DNA of 44,794 nucleotides from Pseudomonadota bacterium. GTDB lineage: Bacteria > Pseudomonadota > Gammaproteobacteria > Pseudomonadales > Pseudohongiellaceae. The notes beneath the pieces were generated by a model. The model was given only the letters and a program-made list of their open reading frames with translations, did not search any database and had not been told where the DNA came from. The stretch covers positions 1-44,794 of the forward strand of contig JAQCKF010000026.1 of NCBI GenBank assembly GCA_027592275.1, read 5' to 3'. The translations under genes were made by a program, and so were the position numbers. Shown here one piece after another: positions 26,647 to 35,670 of this stretch. Positions within the stretch are counted from its first letter, which is position 1. Every line of letters begins with the position of its first letter.

Positions 26647-27257
26647 AAGGTAATTCTGAATAATTCCATGGTAGCTCTGGCCTTGACCTTGGAATAGTTC
26701 GATGGCACAGAGGTGCCTTAAAATTATTCAACCCGAAGCTAGAGCCAGAATATTCGGGCTCTTTCACGTAGGCTATTCGTAGTGAAAGGTAACGGTAAAG
26801 TATTCCTTTCGCCTTGACGCTGATGTAATCAACATGCCCTCTGGTGTCTAAGTATTGACTGGGGTGGTACAGGCTAAGCGAGTAACCTGTGCGACTGATC
26901 AGTCTTTTTCTTGGGTAAGTTATAACATCATTTATATGGACTGCATCGTGATCGATGCCGGTGAAGCTAACGCCGGTTACCGCTCTGTTTGGATACGGAT
27001 TTTCGACGATTCGCGTTCGACGAGAGCTGCCGCCTCTGACAGGTTCGCTGGTGAAACCCGCGACCATGTCGAGAGTGCTGATCTCTGCCTAGAGCCGCGT
27101 GCTGGGCAGCCTGGGTTACTAGAAAGGCAGACGCGACATTGAGTAGTAAATCTTCTACATCATTGCTGCGGCGACCATGATCCGCATAGGCCGCACTAGA
27201 ACCAAAGATCAGGGTTGTGGCTAAAGATAGTAGTGTTGCTCTAGTTAAATTCGTCAT
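26645..27257 (-). pseudogene. Frameshifted exported protein with its 3' end in a repeat
   Basis: A good start exists at 27257 (GAGGAGA upstream). It encodes a clear signal peptide (ATLLSLATTLIFGSSAAYA then DHGRRSNDVEDLLLN). The frame then loses coherence near 27085-27105 and the protein-like sequence continues in another frame (FTSEPVRGGSSRRTRIVENP to YRYLSLRIAYVKEPEYSG). One indel would join them. The second frame runs into the repeat at 26717 and stops at 26645, so the last ~24 codons come from repeat DNA. I do not know the family. A sequencing error could mimic the frameshift. The upstream 242 bp (27258-27499) show no gene. Confidence 0.55.
26647..26717. repeat. Partial repeat end abutting R2
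   Basis: This 71-bp tract ends CAGAGGTGCC at 26708-26717, the same terminal motif as R1 and R2. It contains an imperfect inverted repeat (AATTCCATGG versus TTGGAATAGTTCGATGG). It seems to be a second, truncated end of the same family lying directly beside R2, and it contributes the C-terminal codons of the broken gene that follows on the minus strand. Confidence 0.5.
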
Positions 27258-27499
27258 AGCAGTTCTCCTCTTTCTAGGACCCATATTAACCACCCCAGAT
27301 GAACTAGGAATGAATAGAACTTAGTTTATGGCTGCCCGGGGTCGTAGGACGTTTGAGTGAGTGCTTGGTTTAACTCAGGACGTAATTGGTCGAGGTTTGC
27401 GTGGCGCCTGGTTAGGCCCAATAGGGATGTAGATATGGGGCGGCTGAGCTCAATATTTGGATTAGATGGATGTCGCGCTAGAGAGGGATGTGACTATTG

Positions 27500-27898
27500 T
27501 TACTCTTCATCAAACAGGCTGTTCAATTCAGCAAGAGCCTTGTCCGCTTGAGCAGTGGGCGACGTCTGTGCTTCGGTATCTGACTCTACTTCTTCTCCGA
27601 ACAGCTCAGCTAGACTGGCCTTCGCAGCTGTTGCTGCCGCCTGATCTTTCTTTTCGTAGGCTTTGGGATTTACTTTGAAGAAGTCGCAAAAGTTAGCCTT
27701 CTCATTATCCAGCACAGATTCTGCGCGATCTTCGCTGCAGCTATCTGCTAGGTTGGGTGCATAGTTTTTACAAGAAATACAGGCATGTAAATCGGCATTG
27801 CAGGTGCTGCATTCTTCATATCTGGAGAAAGGCAGGAGCAATTCGCGAAGGGTGGCTCCGCATTTCCAACACTGAATAGTTATGTTGCTACTTGCCAT
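27500..27898 (-). CDS. Cysteine-rich zinc-ribbon protein of unknown function
   Basis: This is a 132-residue cytoplasmic protein. Eight cysteines lie in the first 71 residues: CWKC at 10-13, CSTC at 30-33, CISC at 40-43, then Cys54 and Cys71. This suggests two zinc sites. The second half is a charged, alanine-rich helix (KKDQAAATAAKASLAELFG) ending LNSLFDEE, which may be an interaction tail. It lies 18 bp downstream of the nitroreductase gene on the same strand, so it is probably co-transcribed. Similar small proteins occur in other gammaproteobacteria, but I recall no assigned function. Confidence 0.75.
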   Translation of the reverse strand: MASSNITIQCWKCGATLRELLLPFSRYEECSTCNADLHACISCKNYAPNLADSCSEDRAESVLDNEKANFCDFFKVNPKAYEKKDQAAATAAKASLAELFGEEVESDTEAQTSPTAQADKALAELNSLFDEE

Positions 27899-27916
27899 GG
27901 TGTTCGGGTCGCCTGT

Positions 27917-28471
27917 TTACCACTCTTGAAAATACGACTGAACATCGACTTCACATGGTCGTTTAGTGCCGCCATTAATCGTTCCTATGTAAAGAAACCC
28001 AATGATCTTCTCCACAGTGCTAAGCCCTAGGCCACTCTTGACGATTGGGTCATAGGCCAAGGAGCCGGTTCTCCACATTGCGCCTAAGCCTTGGGCAAAA
28101 GCGGCTAGCAGCATATTCTGAGTGGCCGCGCCTGCAGACAAATCTTGCTCGATCTCAGGCACCTTGGGGTGAGGTTTGAAGCTTGATATGCAAACAATGA
28201 CTAGCGGCGCGCGTAGCGGCTTGCCGCGTAGCTTTTCTATTGCGGCTTGATCTAGAGATGCATCCTTCGCTACGCCGGCCTCGGCGAAGAGTTCGCCGAG
28301 TTTCTCTCGCGAGACTCCTTTAACTACGAGGAAGCGCCAGGGTCGTAGCACAGCATGGTCGGCTGCGCTGAACGCGGCTTTGTAGATATTCTCGAGCATC
28401 TCCTGGCAGGGGAGTGGGTCGCCTAGCTTGGGAACGGAACTTCTCAGGTGTAGAGCGTCTAATGCATCCAT
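27917..28471 (-). CDS. NAD(P)H nitroreductase family protein (YdjA-like)
   Basis: This is an FMN-dependent oxidoreductase of the nitroreductase superfamily, 184 residues, the short YdjA type. Visible signatures are the N-terminal MDALDALHLRSSVPKLGDP (FMN phosphate contacts), HAVLRPWRFLVV, the SAGAATQNMLLAAFAQGLGAMWRTG helix and the C-terminal GFLYIGT. The natural substrate is unknown for the family. The gene is first in a probable two-gene unit with the zinc-ribbon gene and divergent from the radical SAM gene. Confidence 0.9.
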   Translation of the reverse strand: MDALDALHLRSSVPKLGDPLPCQEMLENIYKAAFSAADHAVLRPWRFLVVKGVSREKLGELFAEAGVAKDASLDQAAIEKLRGKPLRAPLVIVCISSFKPHPKVPEIEQDLSAGAATQNMLLAAFAQGLGAMWRTGSLAYDPIVKSGLGLSTVEKIIGFLYIGTINGGTKRPCEVDVQSYFQEW

Positions 28472-28779
28472 AGTGTGCGTGTTTCCGAATCGGTAGATTG
28501 TTTTTGATAAGCCTGCTTTGGTAAGGCTCGTCAGATACTAGGCAAAGCATAAAGCAATCCCTGAGCACTGGAAACCGCAGCCAGAAAAAACTCGCATTAA
28601 CCACATGAAATTCAGGGATTTGTGTGCTCCGCATCTCATGATTATTATGCGCGATACTGGTATACTTTAGCACTATGCAGTCGATAGCAAATGTGTGAAA
28701 GCTGTTTGTTTTAGTCGGTAAGCTAAAACTTACTATTTGAATGTGTCGGCACCCCGAAATGAGTACACAGGATTAAGCT
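28472..28779. other. Divergent intergenic region, nitroreductase / radical SAM
   Basis: There is no gene in these 308 bp. A TATACT -10-like box lies near 28660, and an inverted repeat GTTTTAG/CTAAAAC lies near 28710-28730, upstream of the radical SAM gene. No good -35 partner was seen, and no cobalamin riboswitch was recognised by eye. Confidence 0.35.
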
Positions 28780-30387
28780 ATGAATTCCAAGGTAGATGTT
28801 ATAGCGGTTGGCAATGATCGGTCAGTGTATCCACAGGAAAAATCGCGTTGGTTTGGTAGCGTTAAGAAAAAAACGTTGCGACTCGCTTTCTCTTTTTATT
28901 CCCCAGATGGCAATGAAATAGCGATGCCAATCGCAAGCATGTCAGCCTATCTAAAGCGCGATTTCCCGAATGTGGAAGTGCTACTAGAGCCCGTGCTAAT
29001 TCTGCGTGATGCGAAAAAATACTCCCCTGAAAATTATGCGCGCATGATTCAGGATCTGAATGCGGATGTTATCGCCTTCTCGATCATGAGTCCGCACTGG
29101 TATCCGATGGAGCCTTACTTCGCGGAAATCAAAAAATTGATGCCGGACCTGCCACTTGTAATTGGTGGCTATCAGGCAATGCTATCGCAAGAGCAAACAA
29201 TAGAGAGCCCTAGTGTCGACTACATTTGCGTAGGAGACGGTGAACACGCCATAGGTAACCTCGTGCAGCATTTGCAGGGCACTAAACATGGCCCAGCCGA
29301 TGGCATGTGGGAAAAACTAATCGACGGTTCTGTTTATGAAACAGAAGCGCATCAGATCGGCGACCTGGCCTCACTGCCTTTTCCCGACTACGATGTCTTT
29401 GAAAAAGAGGATGGCTTTAAAGATGTAAACTCCTCAATTTTTGGACCAAAGGGAGTGCTTGTTCTGCCAGTTATGACAGGGCGAGGTTGTCCATACCGTT
29501 GCACCTATTGCTGCAATACGCCAATCTTGGAGGGCTGGAAAACCAAGAAGACATTTCTTCGAAAGTATGACCCGCAAGACATGGTGGATGAGCTTATTCG
29601 TCTGCGAGATAAGTACGGTGTAGGCTATTTCGAATTTTGGGATGAGCTGTTTCTTTCCAATCTAAAATTCGTTAGAGCATTCTTCCCGCTCTATGGGGAA
29701 CAGATCGGTCTTCCTTTCTCGATAAATTCACGTGTAGAGGTGATGAACGAAGCGTTCTGTAAGACGGCAGCAGATGCAGGCTGCCACACCATCTGGTTTG
29801 GCATAGAGAGTGGTGATGAAGAGTTCAGAGCGAAGATGCTGGGTCGCAAGATGACCAACAAGCAAGTAATCGAGGCCGCGGCTAACTGCAAGAAGGCGGG
29901 CATCAATCGACTAACGTTTAATATTGTAGGTGCGCCGCTAGAAACTGCTGAAAACATGCGCAAGACCCTTGAGCTAAACAAAACTATCGCGCCAGAGCAT
30001 TTCTTCTTCTTCCCTTATATTCCTCTGCGTGGAACGCCGCTTTACAACATCGCGAAGGAAGAAGGCTTATTGCTTAACTCGAAGAGAGAGCTACACTATC
30101 TTTCAGCTGCAAATGACCAACAGTTTACGATGAACATGAAGGAGCAGCCGGAGTTACTCACGCAAGAAGAGTACAATGATATTTGTATGGAGATGTTGGC
30201 CTTCCAGCAGGTTAACAATCGACTGAGCTACGACGATGGCCCTGGTGGTGAGACAGGCAGTGCGACAGTTGAGGACAAGAGTTTCAGTTTCGTTGAGTCC
30301 GCTAGTGCTAGTGAGGCTGATGCACTAGTGCCTCCGCCTGCCGCTGCCTCGTTGCTGGACGGTGTGAAAAACTTATTTCGCAGCTAG
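28780..30387 (+). CDS. Cobalamin-binding radical SAM protein (B12-binding class)
   Basis: The 535 residues combine an N-terminal B12-binding Rossmann domain (~33-165; ADVIAFSIMSPHWYPMEPYF, LPLVIGGYQAML) with a radical SAM core whose 4Fe-4S ligands are Cys237, Cys241 and Cys244 (GCPYRCTYCCN). The IWFGIESGDEEFRAKMLGR segment and the following strands complete the barrel. Relatives (BchE, HpnJ and class B methylases) methylate unactivated carbons or do ring closures; the substrate here cannot be inferred. The last ~55 residues are a low-complexity Ser/Ala-rich tail. It is a lone gene, flanked by minus-strand genes on both sides. Confidence 0.88.
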   Translation: MNSKVDVIAVGNDRSVYPQEKSRWFGSVKKKTLRLAFSFYSPDGNEIAMPIASMSAYLKRDFPNVEVLLEPVLILRDAKKYSPENYARMIQDLNADVIAFSIMSPHWYPMEPYFAEIKKLMPDLPLVIGGYQAMLSQEQTIESPSVDYICVGDGEHAIGNLVQHLQGTKHGPADGMWEKLIDGSVYETEAHQIGDLASLPFPDYDVFEKEDGFKDVNSSIFGPKGVLVLPVMTGRGCPYRCTYCCNTPILEGWKTKKTFLRKYDPQDMVDELIRLRDKYGVGYFEFWDELFLSNLKFVRAFFPLYGEQIGLPFSINSRVEVMNEAFCKTAADAGCHTIWFGIESGDEEFRAKMLGRKMTNKQVIEAAANCKKAGINRLTFNIVGAPLETAENMRKTLELNKTIAPEHFFFFPYIPLRGTPLYNIAKEEGLLLNSKRELHYLSAANDQQFTMNMKEQPELLTQEEYNDICMEMLAFQQVNNRLSYDDGPGGETGSATVEDKSFSFVESASASEADALVPPPAAASLLDGVKNLFRS

Positions 30388-30476
30388 CTCTAGGCACGTC
30401 AAGTTCAGCGAGAAGGGCGAGTCAAAAGAGTTGAAGGCGCTGTGCTGGTCCGTTTTACGGTCCAGCTTTCGGCGAA

Positions 30477-31862
30477 CTAGGCAGTATTCACGGCTGAATT
30501 CGCGTGAATCTCCCGCTCTCCTGAGATTGCCTTCTTGAATGAGCGCAATGATATAGCCGCCATCAAGAGATTCCCGCACAGAGCACCCCCGAAGAACCCC
30601 GCTAACCCAAACCACTGACTTCCCACGTAAGCAAGTGGCACGTAGAACACAAAAAAGCGTGCTGAGCTTAGATACAGGGCGGACATAGGTCGATGCAGTG
30701 CATTCAATGACGAGTTGGTCAGAATGATGATGCCCTGCATGCCGTAGCCCAGTGGCAGAATCCAGAGAAATAGTTTTATAGTCTCAATAACTTCGGGATC
30801 GTCTGAGAATGTCGAGGCGATCACGCCTGCACCCAGTGCAAGTACCACATAGACCAGCATCTGCCATCCGAGAATAAATTTGATCGAGAGTCGATAGCCT
30901 TCCTCAACTCGATCGATCTTGCCTGCGCCGAAATTCTGGCTGATTAGTGGGGGCAGGGAAGAGGACATCGCTAAGACGATCAATGTGGCCATGGGTTCGA
31001 GCCTGGCTCCTACGCCGAAGGCGGCAACTGCCTCGTCTCCGAAGCTCGCGGCGATTGCCGTCATGATCCCTGCAGCTAGAGGCGTCATCATATTTGCCCC
31101 CGCGGCTGGAACGCCAATGCGCAGCATCTCGCGCCCGGACGAAAGCATGACAGGCCGACTGGGTAACGAGCCGCTGACCAGTTCTTTTTTAATGACGAGG
31201 ATGTACATCAAATAGAAATAGCCGACTCCCCAGGCAATAACTGTTGCCCAGGCAGCGCCCTGAATGCCCATTGCTGGTATGGGGCCGAGGCCGAATATGA
31301 AGATGGGGTCGAGGATGGCGTTGATGAGGCCCGCTGCAGCCATCAATATGCTGGGTGTCTTGGTATCGCCACAAGCTCGCAATATGCTATTGCCCGTCAT
31401 GATACAGACGACCATGATGCTGCCTGGAAACCAGACGACCATATACTCCCTGATTGCGGGCATTAGCGATTCGCGCGCTCCCATCAAGTTGAATATGTTG
31501 TCCATGAAGAACCAGCAGATAGCCACAACAATGGTGGCGAGTAGCAAGGAGATGTAGTTAATTACGGTGGAGGCTTCTTTAGCTTTCTCGTATTCAGAGC
31601 GCCCTAGATACTTGCCGACGACAGCTGAGGCGCCAATGCCAAGGCCGATAGCGAGGCTCATGATGGTAAAGGTAACCGGAAAGGTAAAGCTAATTGCAGT
31701 TAGCGCTTCGGTGCCAAGGAAGCTGATGAATAATGTGTCTACCAGGCTAAACGTAAATAGCATGAGCATGCCGATGATCATCGGAGTTGTCATGCGGATG
31801 AGGGATTTTTGAATGGAGCCTTCTGACAGATTAAAGCTGTGCTTATTGCTGGTCGAAGACAT
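30477..31862 (-). CDS. MATE family multidrug/sodium antiporter
   Basis: This inner-membrane exporter has 461 residues and about twelve hydrophobic segments in two MatE repeats (LIRMTTPMIIGMLMLFTFS; MLRIGVPAAGANMMTPLAAG). It probably couples Na+ or H+ entry to export of cationic drugs or metabolites. TTG at 31868 and ATG at 31862 are both in frame; the ATG is chosen, with a weak Shine-Dalgarno in either case. It is convergent with the radical SAM gene, 89 bp apart. Whether it exports that enzyme's product is speculation. Confidence 0.9.
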   Translation of the reverse strand: MSSTSNKHSFNLSEGSIQKSLIRMTTPMIIGMLMLFTFSLVDTLFISFLGTEALTAISFTFPVTFTIMSLAIGLGIGASAVVGKYLGRSEYEKAKEASTVINYISLLLATIVVAICWFFMDNIFNLMGARESLMPAIREYMVVWFPGSIMVVCIMTGNSILRACGDTKTPSILMAAAGLINAILDPIFIFGLGPIPAMGIQGAAWATVIAWGVGYFYLMYILVIKKELVSGSLPSRPVMLSSGREMLRIGVPAAGANMMTPLAAGIMTAIAASFGDEAVAAFGVGARLEPMATLIVLAMSSSLPPLISQNFGAGKIDRVEEGYRLSIKFILGWQMLVYVVLALGAGVIASTFSDDPEVIETIKLFLWILPLGYGMQGIIILTNSSLNALHRPMSALYLSSARFFVFYVPLAYVGSQWFGLAGFFGGALCGNLLMAAISLRSFKKAISGEREIHANSAVNTA

Positions 31863-31978
31863 AGTCAATTTATTGCCTAGTGAGGAATGCTAAATCAAAA
31901 TCGATGCTGAGCGTCAGTGTTGATTAATATACCTTACTTTGGAAAGTATGCCCAGGCTGACACAGAAAGTTGCAAAGC

Positions 31979-32758
31979 CTAAGCAGTCAGGCCTTTGCGT
32001 AGTATGCTCAGTTGCTTGTATATCTTCGGATTGCCGTACAACAATTCCTTCGCGTCAGTCAGGTTAGGGTTCCCGTTTTCGCTGGCCAATAGTCCACCGG
32101 CTTCTTGCAGGATGAGTTTGGCAGCGGCTAAGGAAAGCATGTTTTGGTTCGCCGAACAGCCACCCTGCATACGGTCTGCCGCAATCTGCACCATATCCAA
32201 AGCCGTGCAGCCGGAGATCCTCGAGCTGGCACCCGCGGTCATGATTTCTGCTTGCAGTCCCAGGGCGAGATTTTGTGGCATGCCATCGGGGTTGAGACCG
32301 ATAAGACTTCCGGAAATCTCCGTGCGCTTGCCTACGCGAATACGATGCGAGTTGAGTCGAGCGCCTTTACCCCTAGTTGCAATGAACTCTTCGCGTAGAA
32401 GAGGGCAGACTACGATTGCATGCTGAACTACTCCGTCAATCTGACAGGCTAGTGATACGCCGAACTGTGTATAGCCAGTAGCGAAATTTCTATTCCCTAA
32501 AAGTGGGTCGATAAGCCAAACAGTACTCTTGTTTTGCCCCTGTTTGAGGCCAGAGGCACGGGAGTGAAAACTGTGTTCGGGGTGGGCCTTTTCTAAATGG
32601 TAGAAGATTGTTTTTTCGGCTTCTAAATCCATAGACGTGAGGAAATGGGCAGGATCGTCATTGATGATTTTGATTCTGTCGAGACGGTCGCTGCTATGTG
32701 CTATAGCCTCGGCCGCATCTCTAGCGGCTTGAAGCGCGATATTTAACAAGGGATGCAT
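31979..32758 (-). CDS. suhB: SuhB-like inositol monophosphatase homologue, probably catalytically dead
   Basis: The 259-residue protein begins MHPLLNIALQAARDA and is collinear with E. coli SuhB through position 88. SuhB is an inositol-1-phosphatase and also a partner of NusA in the rRNA antitermination complex. Here the metal ligands are mostly gone: position 67 is Arg (SRASG for EESG), position 87 is Leu (DPLLG for DPLDG) and the later WD motif reads LS in QNMLSLAAAK. Only Asp84 remains. A longer frame exists to 32806, but ATG 32758 matches the family start. It is divergent from trmJ, the same neighbour as in E. coli, which supports orthology. Confidence 0.85.
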   Translation of the reverse strand: MHPLLNIALQAARDAAEAIAHSSDRLDRIKIINDDPAHFLTSMDLEAEKTIFYHLEKAHPEHSFHSRASGLKQGQNKSTVWLIDPLLGNRNFATGYTQFGVSLACQIDGVVQHAIVVCPLLREEFIATRGKGARLNSHRIRVGKRTEISGSLIGLNPDGMPQNLALGLQAEIMTAGASSRISGCTALDMVQIAADRMQGGCSANQNMLSLAAAKLILQEAGGLLASENGNPNLTDAKELLYGNPKIYKQLSILRKGLTA

Positions 32759-33025
32759 TGCTGACTTCCTGAGCGTGCTAACGGGCTCTAGCCAGTTAGG
32801 AAACAATTTTGGGCTTCTATCGAGATGAGCTAGCCCATTTGCCGCGGGTCTGTAGGAGGATTCTTGGGGAATTACTTCCGCGCATGAACTGCGCTACAGC
32901 CGCCGGTATTCGGGGCTATGATAGCAAACAAAAGAAAGCAGAAGGAAACTATTACTATTTAGGGTGCCAAGGTACCCATCTTGCATGAATTTACCTGTTC
33001 TTAGCCCGCGATAGCGACTCTATCC

Positions 33026-33034
33026 TGCTATAAT
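33026..33034 (+). promoter_or_regulatory. Extended -10 promoter for trmJ
   Basis: TGCTATAAT is a perfect extended -10 (TGnTATAAT). Transcription would begin near 33041, leaving a very short leader before the ATG at 33051. No convincing -35 box was found. Confidence 0.6.
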
Positions 33035-33050
33035 TCGCGCCTCTTTGTTT

Positions 33051-33866
33051 ATGAGTAGCGACAGCAAAATGTTTGATTTCAGCCAGATCAGTGTAGTTCT
33101 AGTGAATACCTCTCATCCGGGAAATATCGGAGCTACTGCTCGAGCGATGAAGAATATGGGGCTTAGCAAATTGACTCTGGTTCAGCCTGAGGACTTTCCT
33201 AGCGGTGTGGCCGTGGGTCGGGCGGTTTCTGCCGTCGATATTCTTGATAATGCCCGAGTGGTTTCCAGTCTGCAGGAGGCTGTTGAGGGCTGTGGTCTGG
33301 TCATCGGCGCAAGTGCGAGGTCTCGTAACATTCCTTGGCCGATGGTTTCGCCGGAGCAGTGTGGGGTGAAGTCAGTGGCAGAGGCGGCAGTCAACAAAGT
33401 CGCACTGGTATTTGGCCGCGAAGATGCGGGACTGAATAACGAGGAGCTCCAGTTGTGTCATTTCCATGTGCAGATACCGGCAGATCCGAACTACAGCTCA
33501 TTAAATCTGTCAGCGGCCGTGATGGTAGTTTGTTATGAAGTGCGCAAGGCTGCATTAGCTTTGGATGGGCGAGCGGCGGTTGCTGAGGATGAGCTTTGGG
33601 ATCAGGAGAAGGCGAATGGCGAGCAGGTTGAACACTTCTATGTTCATCTAGAGAGAGTGATGACGGCCATTAAATTTCATGATCCGGAGAATCCGCGACA
33701 GCTTATGCCAAGAATGCGCCGTTTGTTTAGTCGTATCAGGATCGATGTAATGGAGATGAATATACTCAGAGGTATTTTGTCGAATATAGAATACCGGCTG
33801 GAGAGTGAGAAGAAGCTCAAGGCTCAGCTTGAAGGAAACGAAACTGTTGAGGAGCCTCAGTCTTAG
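33051..33866 (+). CDS. trmJ: tRNA (cytidine/uridine-2'-O-)-methyltransferase TrmJ
   Basis: This SPOUT-class enzyme methylates ribose at position 32 of several tRNAs using SAM. The three knot motifs are visible: NTSHPGNIGATARAMKNMG, ALVFGREDAGLNNEEL and YSSLNLSAAVMVVCYEV. The C-terminal helical extension holds RQLMPRMRRLFSR. It has 271 residues from ATG 33051; ATG 33069 (MFDFSQISVVLV) is an alternative that better matches the E. coli N-terminus. Neither has a Shine-Dalgarno, in line with the near-leaderless transcript the promoter predicts. Confidence 0.94.
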   Translation: MSSDSKMFDFSQISVVLVNTSHPGNIGATARAMKNMGLSKLTLVQPEDFPSGVAVGRAVSAVDILDNARVVSSLQEAVEGCGLVIGASARSRNIPWPMVSPEQCGVKSVAEAAVNKVALVFGREDAGLNNEELQLCHFHVQIPADPNYSSLNLSAAVMVVCYEVRKAALALDGRAAVAEDELWDQEKANGEQVEHFYVHLERVMTAIKFHDPENPRQLMPRMRRLFSRIRIDVMEMNILRGILSNIEYRLESEKKLKAQLEGNETVEEPQS

Positions 33867-33944
33867 GCGTTATTGAGTATAATTTGGGTGTTTTTTGCCA
33901 ATTAATTATTTAAATCGGATTAGTGACAGGTGTAGTTATCTGAA

Positions 33945-35582
33945 GTGACGAGGCAGACTTTTTATTTCAGCGATGGCCCTTATTTACAGGCAATGCAAGG
34001 CCTGCATGCAGCCCTGTCTGGTTCTGAGGCGTTCGTTAAATTTATCGGACAGCCACGAACGGGTAAGAGTGGCGTCTGTGAGAAGCTAGCTCAGTTCATG
34101 CGCCTCAAGGGCTATCGGGTTATCTATTTTAACTATCCAGTCGAATCCCCGGATATGCTGCACAGCATGCTAACTAAAGAGCTCGATATTCCGGGTAGCT
34201 TTAATATTTTACGGCATCTTGAAGGCGTGTTGGCTGAGCAGACCCAGAAACCTCTAGTACTTATCTTCGACGACGCCCATCTGTTAAGTGACATAACCCT
34301 GATTGAAATTTACCGGCTAGCCAGTGTTCAAATTGAGCAGACGCGCGTCATTAATATTGCGCTGTGCGCAGAGCCAGAATTAGAGAGGCGGCTTAGCAAG
34401 AAAAAAGAATTTAATTCTCTGCTGCAGAATGTGTCCCATAACTTCCTGCTTGAGCCAATGAATGTGGCCACAACTTCTCGCTTTCTGTCAGCGTATCTCG
34501 AGAAGATGGAGCTAGCGAGCTTGCAGCTGGAGCCAGCAGCGCTAATTCAATTCACTAAGTCCTGCAAGGGCTTCCCCGGTCCAGCTTACTCGTTGTGCCA
34601 GCTAGTATTTGCTAGTCGTCAGGACAGCATTGAGCAGAGCGCACTAACGAAAGAAGAATTGCTGCTTGCGATTCGAAACGCGAATGTTGAGCAACCGGTC
34701 TCTAGCAGTCTTCTTAGAGAAGGGAATCGATGGATGCTATTCGGTCCTATCGCCGCTGTTGTTGTTATTGCATCACTCGCTTTGTTAGTGAGCCAGCTGA
34801 CCCCGCCTGAGCTGCGCAGCGAAATAGAAGAGGATTCATCGCTAAGCTCGATTGCAAAATCTCCATTCGCTCTCGATGAGGGGGTGGTTGCCATTGCTGA
34901 CCGCCCGACATCGACAAGCAGCCTATCGCAAGCCGAAAGTGTAAGCAGTAGTGGGCAGGACGCTGCGATTTCCCCGGGACTTCAAGTTGATGAGCTAAAT
35001 GGAGCACAGCCTGCGGACGAAGAAGAATTGCCAGTTTCCGATTCTACTCTTGCTCTGGTTACGGCGCAGGAGAGGGGAATCTCAAACGAGACTATTACGG
35101 AGCCCCTGATTGAGAAAATGGCATCCGGCGACCCGGTACAGCTAGTGAATGTAATCTTGACCCGACCGATGCTCGCTCTAGATGACGATGAGATTCAGAG
35201 ATTGCCGGAATTAGTACCGGATATAATACGGGAAGTAGTACTGGAAGTAGTACAGGTCTGGTTAGAGGCTTGGGAAGGACAATACTTAGAGCAGTATTTC
35301 GCCAGTTACGATGTTGATTTTGTTCCTCGCTATCACCGCAGCAAATCGGCGTGGCAAGGCAACCGAGAACGAGTGATAGGCGATGCGAACCAGATTAGAC
35401 TCGAGATGTCGGACTTCGAGCTCATTAGTGAAGACGCCGAGATCATGGAGGTGCATTTCTGGCTTGCCTATAGCTCGCCAAGCTATCGTGACGATACGCA
35501 TAAGAAACTCATATTGAAGAAACTGCCCACGGGGAATGGCAGTGGGCTGAGGCTATTGATTCTCGAAGAGATAAATCTCTAG
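33945..35582 (+). CDS. Membrane-anchored ATPase (ExeA/GspA-like) with C-terminal NTF2-like domain
   Basis: Residues 1-250 are an AAA-type ATPase: Walker A GQPRTGKS (35-42) and Walker B LVLIFDDAH with Asp109/110, resembling ExeA/GspA and MshM. A single transmembrane segment (~263-283) follows, then ~140 residues of acidic, Ser-rich linker. The C-terminal NTF2-like domain (~425-545; VQVWLEAWEGQYLEQYFASY, DFVPRYHRSKSAWQGNRERV) resembles those at the end of periplasmic cell-wall proteins such as Cds6. The ATPase would be cytoplasmic and the NTF2-like domain periplasmic. GTG at 33945 is the only sensible start. No secretion or pilus genes are nearby. Confidence 0.8.
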   Translation: MTRQTFYFSDGPYLQAMQGLHAALSGSEAFVKFIGQPRTGKSGVCEKLAQFMRLKGYRVIYFNYPVESPDMLHSMLTKELDIPGSFNILRHLEGVLAEQTQKPLVLIFDDAHLLSDITLIEIYRLASVQIEQTRVINIALCAEPELERRLSKKKEFNSLLQNVSHNFLLEPMNVATTSRFLSAYLEKMELASLQLEPAALIQFTKSCKGFPGPAYSLCQLVFASRQDSIEQSALTKEELLLAIRNANVEQPVSSSLLREGNRWMLFGPIAAVVVIASLALLVSQLTPPELRSEIEEDSSLSSIAKSPFALDEGVVAIADRPTSTSSLSQAESVSSSGQDAAISPGLQVDELNGAQPADEEELPVSDSTLALVTAQERGISNETITEPLIEKMASGDPVQLVNVILTRPMLALDDDEIQRLPELVPDIIREVVLEVVQVWLEAWEGQYLEQYFASYDVDFVPRYHRSKSAWQGNRERVIGDANQIRLEMSDFELISEDAEIMEVHFWLAYSSPSYRDDTHKKLILKKLPTGNGSGLRLLILEEINL

Positions 35583-35670
35583 GTTCGTGTCTAGGGGATT
35601 TTCTCCCTGGAGAGGCGAATTCTTGCCGAGCTCAGAGTAGATTGACACTTAGTTAGTACTGCCATCCATA

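Noticed and set aside
32959..32977. GGGTGC/GTACCC hairpin upstream of trmJ
   Set aside because: It is short, with a wobble pair and no repeat elsewhere, so chance is the simplest explanation.
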